DNA from: Alteromonas sp. V450
Lineage (GTDB): Bacteria > Pseudomonadota > Gammaproteobacteria > Enterobacterales > Alteromonadaceae
NCBI RefSeq assembly: GCF_001885075.1
Contig: NZ_MODU01000004.1
Span: forward strand, 2,294,001 to 2,358,000
Direction of reading: 5' to 3'
Length of the DNA: 64,000 nucleotides
Shown here: in pieces, positions 30,416 through 39,258 of the stretch
Layout of the letters: each line of letters starts with the position of its first letter
Numbering within the stretch: the first letter of the stretch is position 1
Notes under the pieces: generated by a model
Seen by the model: only the letters and a program-made list of their open reading frames with translations
Database searches by the model: none
Told to the model about the DNA's origin: nothing
Made by a program: the position numbers and the translations under genes

Positions 30416-30537
30416 TTCTTTCCTAATTCTGCGTCTCTACCTGAGACGCTGCCTTTCGTTGTTTGTAAACACGTAAGTGATAACTCAGCAAGTGAATCTA
30501 ACGACTTACGCACTTTTTATTCACACTATATTGTGCT

Positions 30538-31188
30538 TTATTGACTTTCTTTTGGTAGGTATGACATCTCTTTTCGCCACGCTCTCTCATACGCCTCACG
30601 GCTTAATATACGCTGCGCATAAGCGGCTACATTGTCTGCTTTACCGTCTAACGTAATATCAAGTTTGCAGCCTTTTGCCCACGCCAGAATATGACCTGCT
30701 ATTATGTCGGCCATAGTAAACATGTTGCCGCATACAAATTCTTTATCGCCCAGCATAGAAGAAAATACCGGCAGTACGCGCTTAAATTCCCATACCGCCA
30801 CTTCTCGCATTTGTTCAAGTCTTTGCTCTTTAGGCAGTGCGAAAGTGTGCTTTGCCAAATTCCAAATGGGTTGCTCTAACTCATTGGTGAGAAACAACAT
30901 CATTTCTTCATATTTGGCACGCTCAAAACTACCTGGCTCTGGAATGAATTCATGCATACCGTGACGTTCAGCTAAAAAAGTGACAATAGCGGCTGACTCG
31001 GTCAAGGTACCTTCGGGTGTCGTTAAGGCTGGAATTTTCGATGCTGGACTAATGGCTTTGTATTCTTCTGATAGATGTTGCCCTTGTTTTAAGTCAACTA
31101 AATTGAAGTCAAAAGATAAACCTAGCTCTTCCAATGCCCATGCCACGCGCACCGAGCGGGTTTTCGGGTAACCATAAAGTGTATACAT
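30538..31188 (-). CDS. Glutathione S-transferase family protein
   Basis: The 216-aa protein begins with a thioredoxin-like N-terminal domain (MYTLYGYPKTRSVRVAWALEELGLSFDF; the serine after TR is the likely glutathione-activating residue). The glutathione-binding SKIPALTTPEGTLTESAAIVTFL segment follows, then an all-helical C-terminal domain (FTMADIIAGHILAWA). It would conjugate or reduce small electrophiles in the cytosol; the substrate is unknown. It is followed on the same strand by the DUF885 gene, 120 bases away. Confidence 0.92.
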   Translation of the reverse strand: MYTLYGYPKTRSVRVAWALEELGLSFDFNLVDLKQGQHLSEEYKAISPASKIPALTTPEGTLTESAAIVTFLAERHGMHEFIPEPGSFERAKYEEMMLFLTNELEQPIWNLAKHTFALPKEQRLEQMREVAVWEFKRVLPVFSSMLGDKEFVCGNMFTMADIIAGHILAWAKGCKLDITLDGKADNVAAYAQRILSREAYERAWRKEMSYLPKESQ

Positions 31189-31608
31189 GCCTATGTCCTT
31201 TGATAGCCTAACTGGTGCTAACTGTAAGTCGAATAGGAAAAAAGTGCTACTGCCATATTGTTACTGAGTTTTAACACTGTAACTTCTGAATGACGGTGTC
31301 GCCTACCTGTTGAGAGGCTGCATATCCAAAGACTATATGAAGAGGCTACCTTCAAATAGAGTGAAAAGAAGGAGGAAAAGCCAAATAGATAACGTAATGG
31401 TCGGTAACTTTTTCACGTAGCCAATATAATGATTTCCGTAAATCCCAGTAGCTAATCGCTTACACCCAACTCGATTGTTGCTTCAAAGTCCTAATCTACT
31501 TAGCCTTGCGCGCCAACCCTGAGTCATTCGCCATACTGGTTCACTTTATGCTCATCTAACTCTAAAGCTTTTAACAAATGTGTTAATAATCGAGTAAAGG
31601 AGAACACG
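31189..31608. other. Intergenic region upstream of sodC
   Basis: This divergent space between the GST and sodC genes should carry both promoters. No persuasive ORF, palindrome or RNA gene was found. Confidence 0.4.
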
Positions 31609-32154
31609 ATGAAGAAACGTTTATTATCTACCCTAGCAGGCTCGCTAACATTAATGTTAAGTGCGAACAGTTTCGCAGGCCACCATGATAGCGATGAAAA
31701 AGAAGTGATAATGAATAACCTGGAAACAGGGATGAGCATGGGCTCAGTATTGGTGAGCAGTTATGATGATGACGGTGTAGTATTTACCCCCAACCTATCA
31801 GGGTTAACGCCAGGCGCCCATGGTTTTCATGTTCATCAAAATGGTGACTGCTCACCCTCAATGAAAGATGGAAAAAAGGTATTAGGTGGGGCTGCAGGAG
31901 GGCATTTCGATCCAGAAGATACCGGTAAACACCGTGCGCCTTGGTCTGAAAAGGGGCATGAGGGCGATTTACCGGTGCTTTATGTTGATGAAAATGGAAA
32001 CGCAACTCAACCTATCTTTGCACCAGAGCTTGAGTTAGATGATATTGAAGGCCGCGCCTTAATGATCCACGCAGGTGGAGACAATTATTCTGACTCACCT
32101 AAAAAGTTAGGTGGCGGTGGCGACCGCGTAGCATGTGGCGTAATTGGGAAATAA
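31609..32154 (+). CDS. sodC: Superoxide dismutase [Cu-Zn], periplasmic
   Basis: The 181-aa protein has a signal peptide (RLLSTLAGSLTLMLSANSFA) and the Cu/Zn-SOD domain. GAHGFHVHQNGDCSPS supplies copper histidines and the disulfide cysteine, GGHFDPEDTGKHRAPW the bridging and zinc histidines, and ALMIHAGGDNYSDSP the last copper histidine, with the second cysteine in VACGVIGK. It removes superoxide in the periplasm. AAAGGAGA precedes the ATG. A strong terminator follows. Confidence 0.96.
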   Translation: MKKRLLSTLAGSLTLMLSANSFAGHHDSDEKEVIMNNLETGMSMGSVLVSSYDDDGVVFTPNLSGLTPGAHGFHVHQNGDCSPSMKDGKKVLGGAAGGHFDPEDTGKHRAPWSEKGHEGDLPVLYVDENGNATQPIFAPELELDDIEGRALMIHAGGDNYSDSPKKLGGGGDRVACGVIGK

Positions 32155-32193
32155 ACTAACGCTATCCCATCTTATACAAAAACGACGTGTACG

Positions 32194-32222
32194 AAAAAGC
32201 GGCTTCAAAGCCGCTTTTTTAT
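32194..32222 (+). terminator. Rho-independent terminator of sodC
   Basis: AAAGCGGCTT pairs with AAGCCGCTTT around a two-base loop, followed by a T-run (32214-32220). Confidence 0.85.
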
Positions 32223-32302
32223 ACATCACTTGATTAAAACAATTTGCCTGCTCTCACTTAACAAAGCGAACGGTTTCTGTTCATAAAGACTAGCAATACT
32301 TG

Positions 32303-32737
32303 TTAGGCCTTGTTCAATCGGTATTCCAATGTGATATTGGCATTGAGAAGCTGAGATACCGGACAGTTTTCTTTTGCTTCCTGTGCAATTTTCTCAAACT
32401 CGTCTTCAGTAATTCCGTCAATTTCTGCATCTAGGCTTAGTGCTGACTGTGTAATTTCAAAGCCGTCATCGCTTTTCTCTAAACTGATTTTTGCAGTAGT
32501 ATTTAACTCGCCGTCATCGTACCCCGCGTCTGAAAGCGCAAAAGAAAGTGCCATGGTGAAGCAACTTGCATTCGCAGCACCAATCAACTCTTCTGGGTTA
32601 GTCCCTTTACCATCTTCAAACCGCGTATTGAACCCATAAGGCTGGTTAGATAAAGCCCCCGTCTCTGTAGAAATACTGCCCTTCCCTTTTTTACCTAACG
32701 GTTTATATGCTGCACTACCTGATTTAACTATAGACAT
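32303..32737 (-). CDS. osmC: OsmC family peroxiredoxin
   Basis: The 144-aa protein matches OsmC-type peroxidases, which reduce organic hydroperoxides. The two catalytic cysteines appear as NASCFTMALSFAL (about residue 59) and NCPVSQLLN (about 125). SGSAAYKPLGKKGKGSISTETGAL at the start and GTNPEELIGAA are typical of the OsmC rather than the Ohr branch. Its placement next to sodC and msrA makes a small oxidative-stress cluster. Whether this is osmC or a paralogue cannot be settled. Confidence 0.92.
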   Translation of the reverse strand: MSIVKSGSAAYKPLGKKGKGSISTETGALSNQPYGFNTRFEDGKGTNPEELIGAANASCFTMALSFALSDAGYDDGELNTTAKISLEKSDDGFEITQSALSLDAEIDGITEDEFEKIAQEAKENCPVSQLLNANITLEYRLNKA

Positions 32738-33299
32738 GTTTTCTTCCTTACTTTTCTACTAAATTGGATAAGCGCCAAGCGCTTTTTTTAGGTCGTTACA
32801 GGGATAACCGGCTGTGTGAAGCAAATAATGTGTGCAAAACGAAACTGCCTCACAAATTGAATCACGTATTGCCGTTTACCTGGACCCTCGTGTGATTAAC
32901 GTAATGCAAGTGCTCTGCCGATAGGAATATTTTTGCTCTGCCCCCTGCCATGGGGGCTCTATAGCGTGATTTTACTAACTCAAAAATAGGCGGCTGTAAT
33001 ATCAATGACAGTAGGCTACAGGGTGTGATGAAAATTTTACTTACTTTCTTTTTATCTTTTTCGGTATCTAAGATTTTATACTCAGGCCGATATAGCTGGC
33101 CGCTGACCACGGCTAGCCTTCTTTTCTCACCCTGATCAGTGGGGCTTCAGGCACTGTGAAATTAATTGCAGTCTAAACCGTTCTTTATCTAACACTCGTA
33201 TAGGTTCACTGACCTAGCCGCACTTTTAAATAAAAACGCGCGGAAAGAAAGCGCAGTCATAACGCACTGCAATATGGTTCAGTCAAGACGTAAAGGTAA
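32738..33299. other. Intergenic region between osmC and msrA
   Basis: Divergent space of about 560 bases. It contains a compact CCCCC-GGGGG hairpin at 32941-32956 without a T-run and a short AGCGC/GCGCT hairpin at 32771-32783 followed by Ts. No convincing gene was seen. Confidence 0.35.
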
Positions 33300-33914
33300 A
33301 TGATGAAATCAACAATCACCGCTGTATTGTTCGGCGCAACGCTAAGTGCTTCGATATTTACTCCAACGACAACTGCCGACGAAGCTATTTTAGCTGGGGG
33401 CTGCTTTTGGTGCATGGAGTCTGATTTTGAAAAGTTAGAAGGGGTTACTGATGTGGTGTCGGGATTTACCGGCGGTAACACCCCAAATCCGACGTACAAT
33501 GGCGACCACAAAGGGCACTACGAGGCGGTAAAGATCACTTATAACGGCGATATGCTGTCTTATGAAGATATTCTTGATCATTTTTGGGTGAACATTGACC
33601 CTTTCGACAGCCGAGGTCAGTTCTGTGATAAAGGAACTAGCTACTTAAGCGCTATCTTTGTAGCAAACGAAAAAGAGCGTGCTATAGCCGAAAAAACAAA
33701 AGCTGACGTAGTGGCTCAATTTCCCAATCAAAAGGTAGTAACGCCCATACTCGATGCTTCTACCTTTTACCCGATTAAGGGCGATGAAATTGGCCACCAG
33801 GATTTTTATAAAAAAAGCCCCGTACGTTATAAGTTCTACCGATGGAACTGTGGGCGTGACCAGCGCTTGGAAGAAATTTGGGGCGAGAAAGCCTTGGGTA
33901 AGAATAAGTCGTAG
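33300..33914 (+). CDS. msrA: Peptide-methionine (S)-S-oxide reductase MsrA, exported
   Basis: The 204-aa protein begins with a signal peptide-like segment (STITAVLFGATLSASIFTPTTTA), so it probably acts in the periplasm or as an anchored protein. The active site GGCFWCMESDFEKLEGV carries the catalytic cysteine. GGNTPNPTYNGDHKGHYEAVKITYN, FDPF-type DPFDSRGQFCDKGTSY and GHQDFYKKSPVRYKFYRWNCGR complete the family pattern. It reduces methionine-S-sulfoxide. Two ATGs lie in tandem at 33300 and 33303; either could start translation after AAAGGTAA. Confidence 0.95.
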   Translation: MMKSTITAVLFGATLSASIFTPTTTADEAILAGGCFWCMESDFEKLEGVTDVVSGFTGGNTPNPTYNGDHKGHYEAVKITYNGDMLSYEDILDHFWVNIDPFDSRGQFCDKGTSYLSAIFVANEKERAIAEKTKADVVAQFPNQKVVTPILDASTFYPIKGDEIGHQDFYKKSPVRYKFYRWNCGRDQRLEEIWGEKALGKNKS

Positions 33915-33942
33915 CCCAACAACTTAACATCTACGCCCAGCG

Positions 33943-34296
33943 CTAAACCAAAGCGATACCACGAGCTATACCAAAAGCCATACCAAATGAAAGAACGCCA
34001 CACAATACTGGTAGCCCTAAGCTTTTGTATTTGCGCCAAACAAGCACGGTGACAACAGTGCCTATTGCGGTTGCGATCCAACTCGCCGTTGACTGCGCTT
34101 TCGGAATAAGTGATGCACCTAGCATAGCGGCAATCATCAGCGGCCCTAGCACGCTTAACCACGTAGGCAAACGCGCTTCGGTGTTATTAGCCTTGTGTTT
34201 ATTAAAGTGACGCTGAGTCCACAGCAACGGACCTACGCGCAACGCGTATGTCCCAATGGCTGCAATAACAATAGCTATCCAGATATCAACGTGCAT
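33943..34296 (-). CDS. azlD: AzlD domain branched-chain amino acid exporter subunit
   Basis: The 117-aa membrane protein has about four hydrophobic helices: IWIAIVIAAIGTYALRVGPLLW, LPTWLSVLGPLMIAAMLGASLIP, ATAIGTVVTVLVW, and LPVLCGVLSFGMAFGIARGI. This is the AzlD pattern, the small partner of AzlC in amino-acid export. The frame opens at 34314; the ATG at 34296 follows AAGGAAG with seven-base spacing. Its start overlaps the azlC stop by 11 bases, so the pair is translationally coupled. Confidence 0.92.
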   Translation of the reverse strand: MHVDIWIAIVIAAIGTYALRVGPLLWTQRHFNKHKANNTEARLPTWLSVLGPLMIAAMLGASLIPKAQSTASWIATAIGTVVTVLVWRKYKSLGLPVLCGVLSFGMAFGIARGIALV

Positions 34297-35008
34297 GAGA
34301 TTGCTTCCTTTCAACGCGCAAGGTAAGAAGGTAGAAGGTTATCGCACCGCATAGTGCAGCCAATGGAATTGCAGCGTTTTTAAACGTGCTGAGAGCTAAA
34401 AAGAGGGCCGCCGTCATAGTAACAAGCAAGGTGGCGCTCCACAGTTTACTTGAGAATTTAGGCGCGAGTAGCACAAGGAAAAGTGCAGGTAAGGCAAAGG
34501 GCATCACGCTGTCTAATATTGGCCATTGTTGGGTAAGCGAGTCCCCTGCGATACCGCCAAGCGCCGTCCCTACGATCCAGCTAAGCCACGCCACCATAGA
34601 TACACCTTTAAACCAATCTACCTTTTTAGCATCTTCCATTAGCGGTAATCGAGTATGGGCTAACGCAAAAATCTGGTCAGTAAGGCCATGCATTAAATAG
34701 GGCCAAGCCTTACTTTGCGGCAGATAAGGCACCAAGTTTGGCGCATAAACCACATGACGAACATTAACGAGTAACGTCATACAAACCGCTAACCAAAGTG
34801 GCGCACCTGAAGCCACCATGGCAACTAAAAGAAACTGCGATGCGCCTGCGTAGATGAAGACGGAAATAAGCGTGGCTTCTAGTGTGGAAAAACCGGCTTG
34901 AACTGCAATCACGCCAAATGAGATAGCGACGGGAATATAGCCACCTAGCAAAGGCAAACCGTCAATAACTCCCTGCTTAATTCCGCTTTTAGATGAACCT
35001 TGGCTCAT
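34286..35008 (-). CDS. azlC: AzlC family branched-chain amino acid exporter subunit
   Basis: The 240-aa integral membrane protein has the AzlC signature (GVIDGLPLLGGYIPVAISFGVIAVQAG, then SVFIYAGASQFLLVAMVASGAP and VNVRHVVYAPNLVPYLP). It should form the permease with AzlD and export branched-chain amino acids or analogues. The frame opens at 35056, but the ATG at 35008 overlaps the stop of the XRE regulator as ATGA, with GAGGCGAAGGA as ribosome-binding site. The three genes therefore form a regulator-azlC-azlD operon. Confidence 0.93.
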   Translation of the reverse strand: MSQGSSKSGIKQGVIDGLPLLGGYIPVAISFGVIAVQAGFSTLEATLISVFIYAGASQFLLVAMVASGAPLWLAVCMTLLVNVRHVVYAPNLVPYLPQSKAWPYLMHGLTDQIFALAHTRLPLMEDAKKVDWFKGVSMVAWLSWIVGTALGGIAGDSLTQQWPILDSVMPFALPALFLVLLAPKFSSKLWSATLLVTMTAALFLALSTFKNAAIPLAALCGAITFYLLTLRVERKQSHAR

Positions 35009-35532
35009 TCCTTCGCCTCTTTGTGATAAACGATTGTGATAAGACATGTCGCCCACTCGTCTCGCGTTTTGTATACGTGAGGCAAATCAGCGTTAAATGC
35101 TAGACTTTGGCCCGGATGCAGCCATTGAGTATTTCCACTATTCCCAGCTTCTAGAGAACCGCTAACAACGGTAATCGTTTCTTCTGTTCCTGTGGCGTGA
35201 GCTTCTGCCTCTCGAAAAGTATTGGGTGCAACCGACATCCAATAGGCATCAACGTTCGGCATACCTTGTCCTTGCTCAATTAAACGAACTTCTACGCCCT
35301 TTTCTCCAACGCTTGCGCTAAGAGGCTGAACTAGCTGACCGAACGGAACGTCTAGTTGCTTAGCTAACCGCCAAATGGTGTCTAGCGTTGGGTTGCCATT
35401 GCCCTGCTCTAGCCTTGAAAGGTTAGATTTAGCGATACCTGCCCCTGCTGCCAATTGCGACAGCGAGACACCTTTGTCTTGCCTGAGTTTCTGCAAATGC
35501 CTTCCGAGGATGTTGAGCGTTGATTGATTCAC
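35005..35532 (-). CDS. XRE-type HTH regulator with C-terminal cupin domain
   Basis: The 175-aa protein starts with GTG. Residues 8-62 are an XRE helix-turn-helix (LGRHLQKLRQDKGVSLSQLAAGAGIAKSNLSRLEQGNGNPTLDTIWRLA). A cupin sensor follows (about 95-170, EAEAHATGTEETITVVSGSLEAG, WLHPGQSLAFNADLPHVYKT). Such regulators commonly control a neighbouring transporter and sense a small molecule through the cupin. It overlaps azlC by four bases. Two adjacent 16-bp palindromes lie 20-51 bases upstream of its start and are the likely binding sites. Confidence 0.92.
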   Translation of the reverse strand: MNQSTLNILGRHLQKLRQDKGVSLSQLAAGAGIAKSNLSRLEQGNGNPTLDTIWRLAKQLDVPFGQLVQPLSASVGEKGVEVRLIEQGQGMPNVDAYWMSVAPNTFREAEAHATGTEETITVVSGSLEAGNSGNTQWLHPGQSLAFNADLPHVYKTRDEWATCLITIVYHKEAKE

Positions 35533-35551
35533 ACCTTACCAACTTGATTTT

Positions 35552-35583
35552 GTTCCATTTAAGGAACGTTCTATATATAGAAC
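35552..35583. promoter_or_regulatory. Two adjacent 16-bp palindromes, probable operator of the XRE-azlCD operon
   Basis: GTTCCATTTAAGGAAC (35552-35567) is followed without a gap by GTTCTATATATAGAAC (35568-35583). Both have the form GTTCY-N6-RGAAC, and the second is a perfect palindrome. They lie 20 bases from the regulator's start codon, where they would cover the promoter. Confidence 0.7.
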
Positions 35584-36138
35584 ACCTCGAAGTCAAGAAG
35601 TTTGTTTTAAATAGGGGCATAGATACGGCGTTGTACTCACGCCACGACTGGAATGCGTAACAAATGTTAAAAGGTGACAAAGGGATGAACTAAAAGGTAA
35701 CCAATATTTGTGCACAGAAAACAGTCACCTTCGCTTTTTTAAACGCCCATTCAACTTTCTACGCAATACGGTCCGGCGTAATTTATTAACAAAAGCACTA
35801 CATTTAAATCGCTGAATTGATTAAGAAACCTTATCAGTTACCGTTACTTGCTGTCTGAGCGATGCTACGATCTCTTGCATTAAACGAATACGAAAAGCAC
35901 GAACTTTCGGGCTGTTGATCATTGCTAAACATTATCAATGATAAGGGCGACTATTCGAAGAGAACCGGCAAACATTCCGTTGAGCCGGTTTTTGTGTTTC
36001 ATCAAAGCGCTAGTCTGCTGAGTGTCTTTTGATCTTTGACGACACACAGACATTGTAAACATGCTCAGCAAAGCTCACAGCCCCTCGCTAAAACAGCCAC
36101 TAAGTACGTGATTGAACTCAATGAACAAAAGGACGTTT
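35584..36138. other. Intergenic region upstream of the MFS gene
   Basis: About 550 bases between divergent genes. It holds a plus-strand terminator-like hairpin at 35963-35995, a 7-bp inverted repeat at 35918-35942, and a 33-codon ATG-to-TAA frame on the minus strand (35821-35922) without a Shine-Dalgarno. No confident gene. Confidence 0.4.
35963..35995 (+). terminator. Orphan rho-independent terminator-like hairpin
   Basis: AACCGGC (35963-35969) pairs with GCCGGTT (35984-35990), followed by TTTTGTGTTT. No recognised plus-strand gene ends before it, so it may end a small RNA. Confidence 0.55.
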
Positions 36139-37383
36139 ATGACGAATCAAACTGACAAGATTCTTTCTGACCAGGCCTCTTCAGAGCAGCCCTCAGCATT
36201 AGGTGAATACTCACTGGCCACCATAACTTTTTGGCTCGCTTTCGGAACCTTTGTGATTGGTTGCAGTGAATTTGCGGCAATGGGTTTATTGCCTTACTTT
36301 GCAGAAGATTTTGGCATTACTGAAAATGTCGCCGGTCACGCAATTAGTGCTTATGCCATTGGTGTTGTAGTGGGCGCGCCGCTAATCACTATCTTTTTTT
36401 CTAGGCTTGCAAGACGCACCATGCTTATTTCAATGATGGTATTTTATGCCGGTGGCAATCTGCTAACAGCATTAGCATGGTCAGAATGGACCATGAATAT
36501 AGCGCGCTTTATTGCTGGCCTTCCTCATGGCGCTTACTTCGGCATTGCCATGCTCTTTGCTGCAGACATTGCCGGTAAAAATAAACGGGCGCAAGCGGTC
36601 AGTAACGTCATTTTAGGCTTGGCTATTGCCAATATTATTGGTGTGCCCTCAATTAGCGGTATCGGGCAAATGTTTGGATGGCGAACTGGCTTTTTTATTA
36701 TTTCAGCTTTTGCGTTAGTGACTGCACTTATGGTGTGGAAAACTGCACCGTACCGCGGACCTAATCCAGATGCCAAGCCACTAACTGAACTTAAAGCTCT
36801 GAAAAATAAAGACGTGCTGCTGGTATTACTCATGGGCGCAATTGGCTTTGGAGGCATGTTCTCGGTGTATTCTTACTTTAGTGCCTCTTACCTCAATACA
36901 ACCTCTTCACCTGAGTGGGGGATCTCAGTCACATTGCTTATCTATGGCATAGGTGTAACCTTGGGCAACATTATTGCAGGCCGCTATTCTGAAGGCAGGC
37001 TACTGACGTCAGCGATTACATTTCAGATTTTACTGGGTCTATCAGCTGCAGCTTACGCCGCGTCGATGGGGAATCCATACTTAATGGCAGTATCACTGTT
37101 TTTCATTGGTATCGGTGGTGGCATGGTGGTGCCGCTGCAAACAAGGCTTATGGACGTCGCTGGCGAGGCTCAGACTTTGGCCGGCGCCATGAACCATGCG
37201 GCTTTTAACACCGCTAATGCGCTTGGCCCCTGGTTGGCAGGAATGACACTGTCAGCGGGTTATGGCTATACATCAACGGGTTGGGTAGGCCTAGCGCTTG
37301 CCGGTGGTGGTGTACTGGTGTGGCTGGCCATTGTTATGACTGCTCGCAATACTCAAGTAAAAACAGCAACCGTATCTGGTTAA
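36139..37383 (+). CDS. MFS transporter, DHA1 (AraJ-like) family
   Basis: The 414-aa protein has about 12 hydrophobic helices in two halves. ITFWLAFGTFVIGCSEFAAMGLLPYFAEDFGI in helix 1 and the loop 2-3 segment FFSRLARRTML are typical of the DHA1 sugar-efflux/AraJ group. GAMNHAAFNTANALGPWLAG in the second half is also characteristic of that group. The substrate is unknown; efflux of sugars or drugs is likely. The frame opens with TTG at 36112, but the ATG at 36139 follows AAAAGGA with five-base spacing and is preferred. Confidence 0.9.
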   Translation: MTNQTDKILSDQASSEQPSALGEYSLATITFWLAFGTFVIGCSEFAAMGLLPYFAEDFGITENVAGHAISAYAIGVVVGAPLITIFFSRLARRTMLISMMVFYAGGNLLTALAWSEWTMNIARFIAGLPHGAYFGIAMLFAADIAGKNKRAQAVSNVILGLAIANIIGVPSISGIGQMFGWRTGFFIISAFALVTALMVWKTAPYRGPNPDAKPLTELKALKNKDVLLVLLMGAIGFGGMFSVYSYFSASYLNTTSSPEWGISVTLLIYGIGVTLGNIIAGRYSEGRLLTSAITFQILLGLSAAAYAASMGNPYLMAVSLFFIGIGGGMVVPLQTRLMDVAGEAQTLAGAMNHAAFNTANALGPWLAGMTLSAGYGYTSTGWVGLALAGGGVLVWLAIVMTARNTQVKTATVSG

Positions 37384-37443
37384 ATGAAGGTTTAGCGCTG
37401 ACAACTTTCGTTGTCAGCGCTTGTTAATTATGTTCCCTCGGTA

Positions 37444-37797
37444 TTACTCGGCGTCGTTTTCACGCTCAGAGCTATTGCGAGAAGCACTTCCCCACACATC
37501 TTCGGGAATGTCTCTTTTAGGCGCTGGCGCACTAGCTATCGCTTCAGCCTGTTTCTTCTCTTGATTTGACCACTTAACACGAATTTTCTTACCGTCGATA
37601 ATTTTGGCGTTAAGTTTTTCAATGGCTTTATCGGTTTCTTCTTGCGTGCTCATTTCTACGAAACCAAAGCCTTTAGATAAGCCAGAAGCCTCATCCATCA
37701 CCAAATCGCACGACGCTATGGTGCCAAACTCGAAAAACAAGTCTTCAAGATTTTCTTGAGTAAATGTTTTAGGTAAATTGCGAACTAATATGCTCAA
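37444..37797 (-). CDS. RNA recognition motif (RRM) protein
   Basis: The 117-aa protein is a single RRM domain with RNP2 (ILVRNL) and RNP1 (KGFGFVEM) intact (residues 2-8 and about 43-50). A charged tail rich in alanine, proline and acidic residues (SAPAPKRDIPEDVWGSASRN) follows. Bacterial single-RRM proteins are usually cold- or stress-induced RNA binders. It lies convergent with the MFS gene and 44 bases downstream of yaaA on the same strand. Its targets are unknown. Confidence 0.93.
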   Translation of the reverse strand: MSILVRNLPKTFTQENLEDLFFEFGTIASCDLVMDEASGLSKGFGFVEMSTQEETDKAIEKLNAKIIDGKKIRVKWSNQEKKQAEAIASAPAPKRDIPEDVWGSASRNSSERENDAE

Positions 37798-37841
37798 ATT
37801 TATGCCCTACTTTTAAGGTGATTATGGATGAACGGGTGTTA

Positions 37842-38618
37842 TTAACTTTCCTGATTGCGGAGGAACACAAGTTCCGTTGATGAGCTTTGTTCTTCGCTAA
37901 ACACATAGCCATCTACGTCGAAGTTTTTCAAACCTTCCACGTCTTCAACGCGATTTTCAAGAATATAACGCGCCATTAAACCACGGGCTTTCTTCGCAAA
38001 GAAACTGATAATTTTATACTGACCATTCTTGCAGTCCTTAAACGTTGGCGTAATAATCATGCCATCTAAAGATTTTTTCTTCACTGCTTTAAAGTACTCA
38101 TTTGAAGCAAGGTTGATCAGCACATTGTCACCCTGTGCTTCTAATGCCTTATTTAGCACATAAGTAATGCGATCATCCCAAAACGCATACAGGTCTTTAC
38201 CTTCCGGGTTTGCTAATTTAGTGCCCATTTCTAAACGATAGGCCTGCATTAAGTCTAAAGGACGAAGTAATCCGTACAGGCCAGATAAAATTCGAAGATG
38301 CTTTTGCGCATATTCGACCGTTTCGCTATCAAGCGAGTAAGCATCTAACCCAGTATACACATCGCCATTAAACGCATACATTGCTTGGCGTGCATTATCG
38401 GGCGAAAATGGCGTAGAAAACTCAGCAAAACGGTTGGCGTTCAACGTTGCTAACTTGTCGCTTATCTTCATCAGCGATGATAAGTCAGCAGGCGATAAGG
38501 TGCGGCAAACTTCCATCAAACGTTCAGTGTCTTCAAGCATGGCAGGCTGAGTGAACTGGCTCACAGGAATTTCGCTTTCAAAATCTAAATTTTTTGCTGG
38601 GGATACTACAATTAACAT
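37842..38618 (-). CDS. yaaA: Peroxide stress protein YaaA
   Basis: The 258-aa protein matches the DUF328/UPF0246 family ([107 protein letters not shown]). YaaA limits free iron and oxidative DNA damage during peroxide stress in E. coli and binds DNA. It acts in the cytosol. A MITE-like element begins 17 bases beyond its start codon, so its promoter may lie inside or beyond that element. Confidence 0.95.
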   Translation of the reverse strand: MLIVVSPAKNLDFESEIPVSQFTQPAMLEDTERLMEVCRTLSPADLSSLMKISDKLATLNANRFAEFSTPFSPDNARQAMYAFNGDVYTGLDAYSLDSETVEYAQKHLRILSGLYGLLRPLDLMQAYRLEMGTKLANPEGKDLYAFWDDRITYVLNKALEAQGDNVLINLASNEYFKAVKKKSLDGMIITPTFKDCKNGQYKIISFFAKKARGLMARYILENRVEDVEGLKNFDVDGYVFSEEQSSSTELVFLRNQES

Positions 38619-38634
38619 TTCGACTCCTTAAGTT

Positions 38635-38903
38635 TAATACCAATCCGCATAGATCATTGCCGACTCAGAAGGCTCTGGCAAGTTTCCTAGCAAAGCGTGG
38701 GAATGCAGGAATGGCTGTTCCCTTTCAAATTCCCAGAATGAAGCTAGGAAGCTTGCCAGACCTTCCCGAAGGGCGAGTTTAAAATGCCCGTACTCTTTGT
38801 TGTGCCACCTTAATGTAGAACCACTATACCTGCGGTGACACGCCGCGATTACGAGCATTTTAACTCTCGCTGAGTGGGTAATGATCTATTCGGAATGGTA
38901 TTA
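38635..38903. mobile_element. Candidate MITE with 34-bp terminal inverted repeats
   Basis: The left end (38635-38668, starting TAATACCAATCCGCATAGAT) and the reverse complement of the right end (38870-38903, TAATACCATTCCGAATAGAT) agree at 30 of 34 positions. An internal inverted pair, TCTGGCAAG-N-TTCCTAGC at 38674-38691 and its complement at 38743-38760, agrees at 17 of 18. Another lies at 38775-38789 and 38853-38866. The 269-bp element carries no credible gene and could fold over most of its length. A TA at each outer end is compatible with a TA target duplication. The structure fits a non-autonomous transposable element. Confidence 0.7.
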
Positions 38904-39258
38904 CAGTATTGTATCACCTGATACGCTTCAAAAAGCAAAATGGCATAAGAAAGACGTAAATTGGCTTAACAGAGAAATCCGATTAGCCATTTTGTCGCTA
39001 TTGTATGTATGAATTGTCACACGGGTTTGATATAAATAGCGTTACAAATAATTATTCAAACAATAATTGAGATACACCCTTCGTGAACGTACCTCAATTA
39101 CCAAAGCGCTGCATGTACCAGTACTTATTAAAGAACTAAGAACTGGTAAAAAAGAACGTAAGCGCGAAGCCCTACACACGCGCAAGCGAACCGTTTTATT
39201 CAACTGGCTTTTCCAGCGAGTTGTCCAAAATTTATTTTGATAAAGAACAGAGAGAATT
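38904..39258. other. Intergenic region upstream of talB
   Basis: About 355 bases that should include the talB promoter. No further repeat, gene or clear operator was noted. Confidence 0.4.

Noticed and set aside
30431-30449. GCGTCTC/GAGACGC hairpin between the GST and DUF885 genes
   Set aside because: It has no T-run and lies just upstream of the DUF885 start, so it does not look like a terminator and no other role is evident.
32771-32790. Short AGCGC/GCGCT hairpin with T-run upstream of osmC
   Set aside because: The stem is only five pairs with a three-base loop and it faces away from any gene end, so it is not a credible terminator.
32941-32956. CCCCC/GGGGG hairpin in the osmC-msrA gap
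   Set aside because: There is no T-run, no conserved neighbour and no known RNA feature; it may be chance.
38634-38858. 74-aa frame on the minus strand inside the MITE
   Set aside because: It lies entirely in inverted-repeat sequence and has no ribosome-binding site; the repeat structure explains the open frame.
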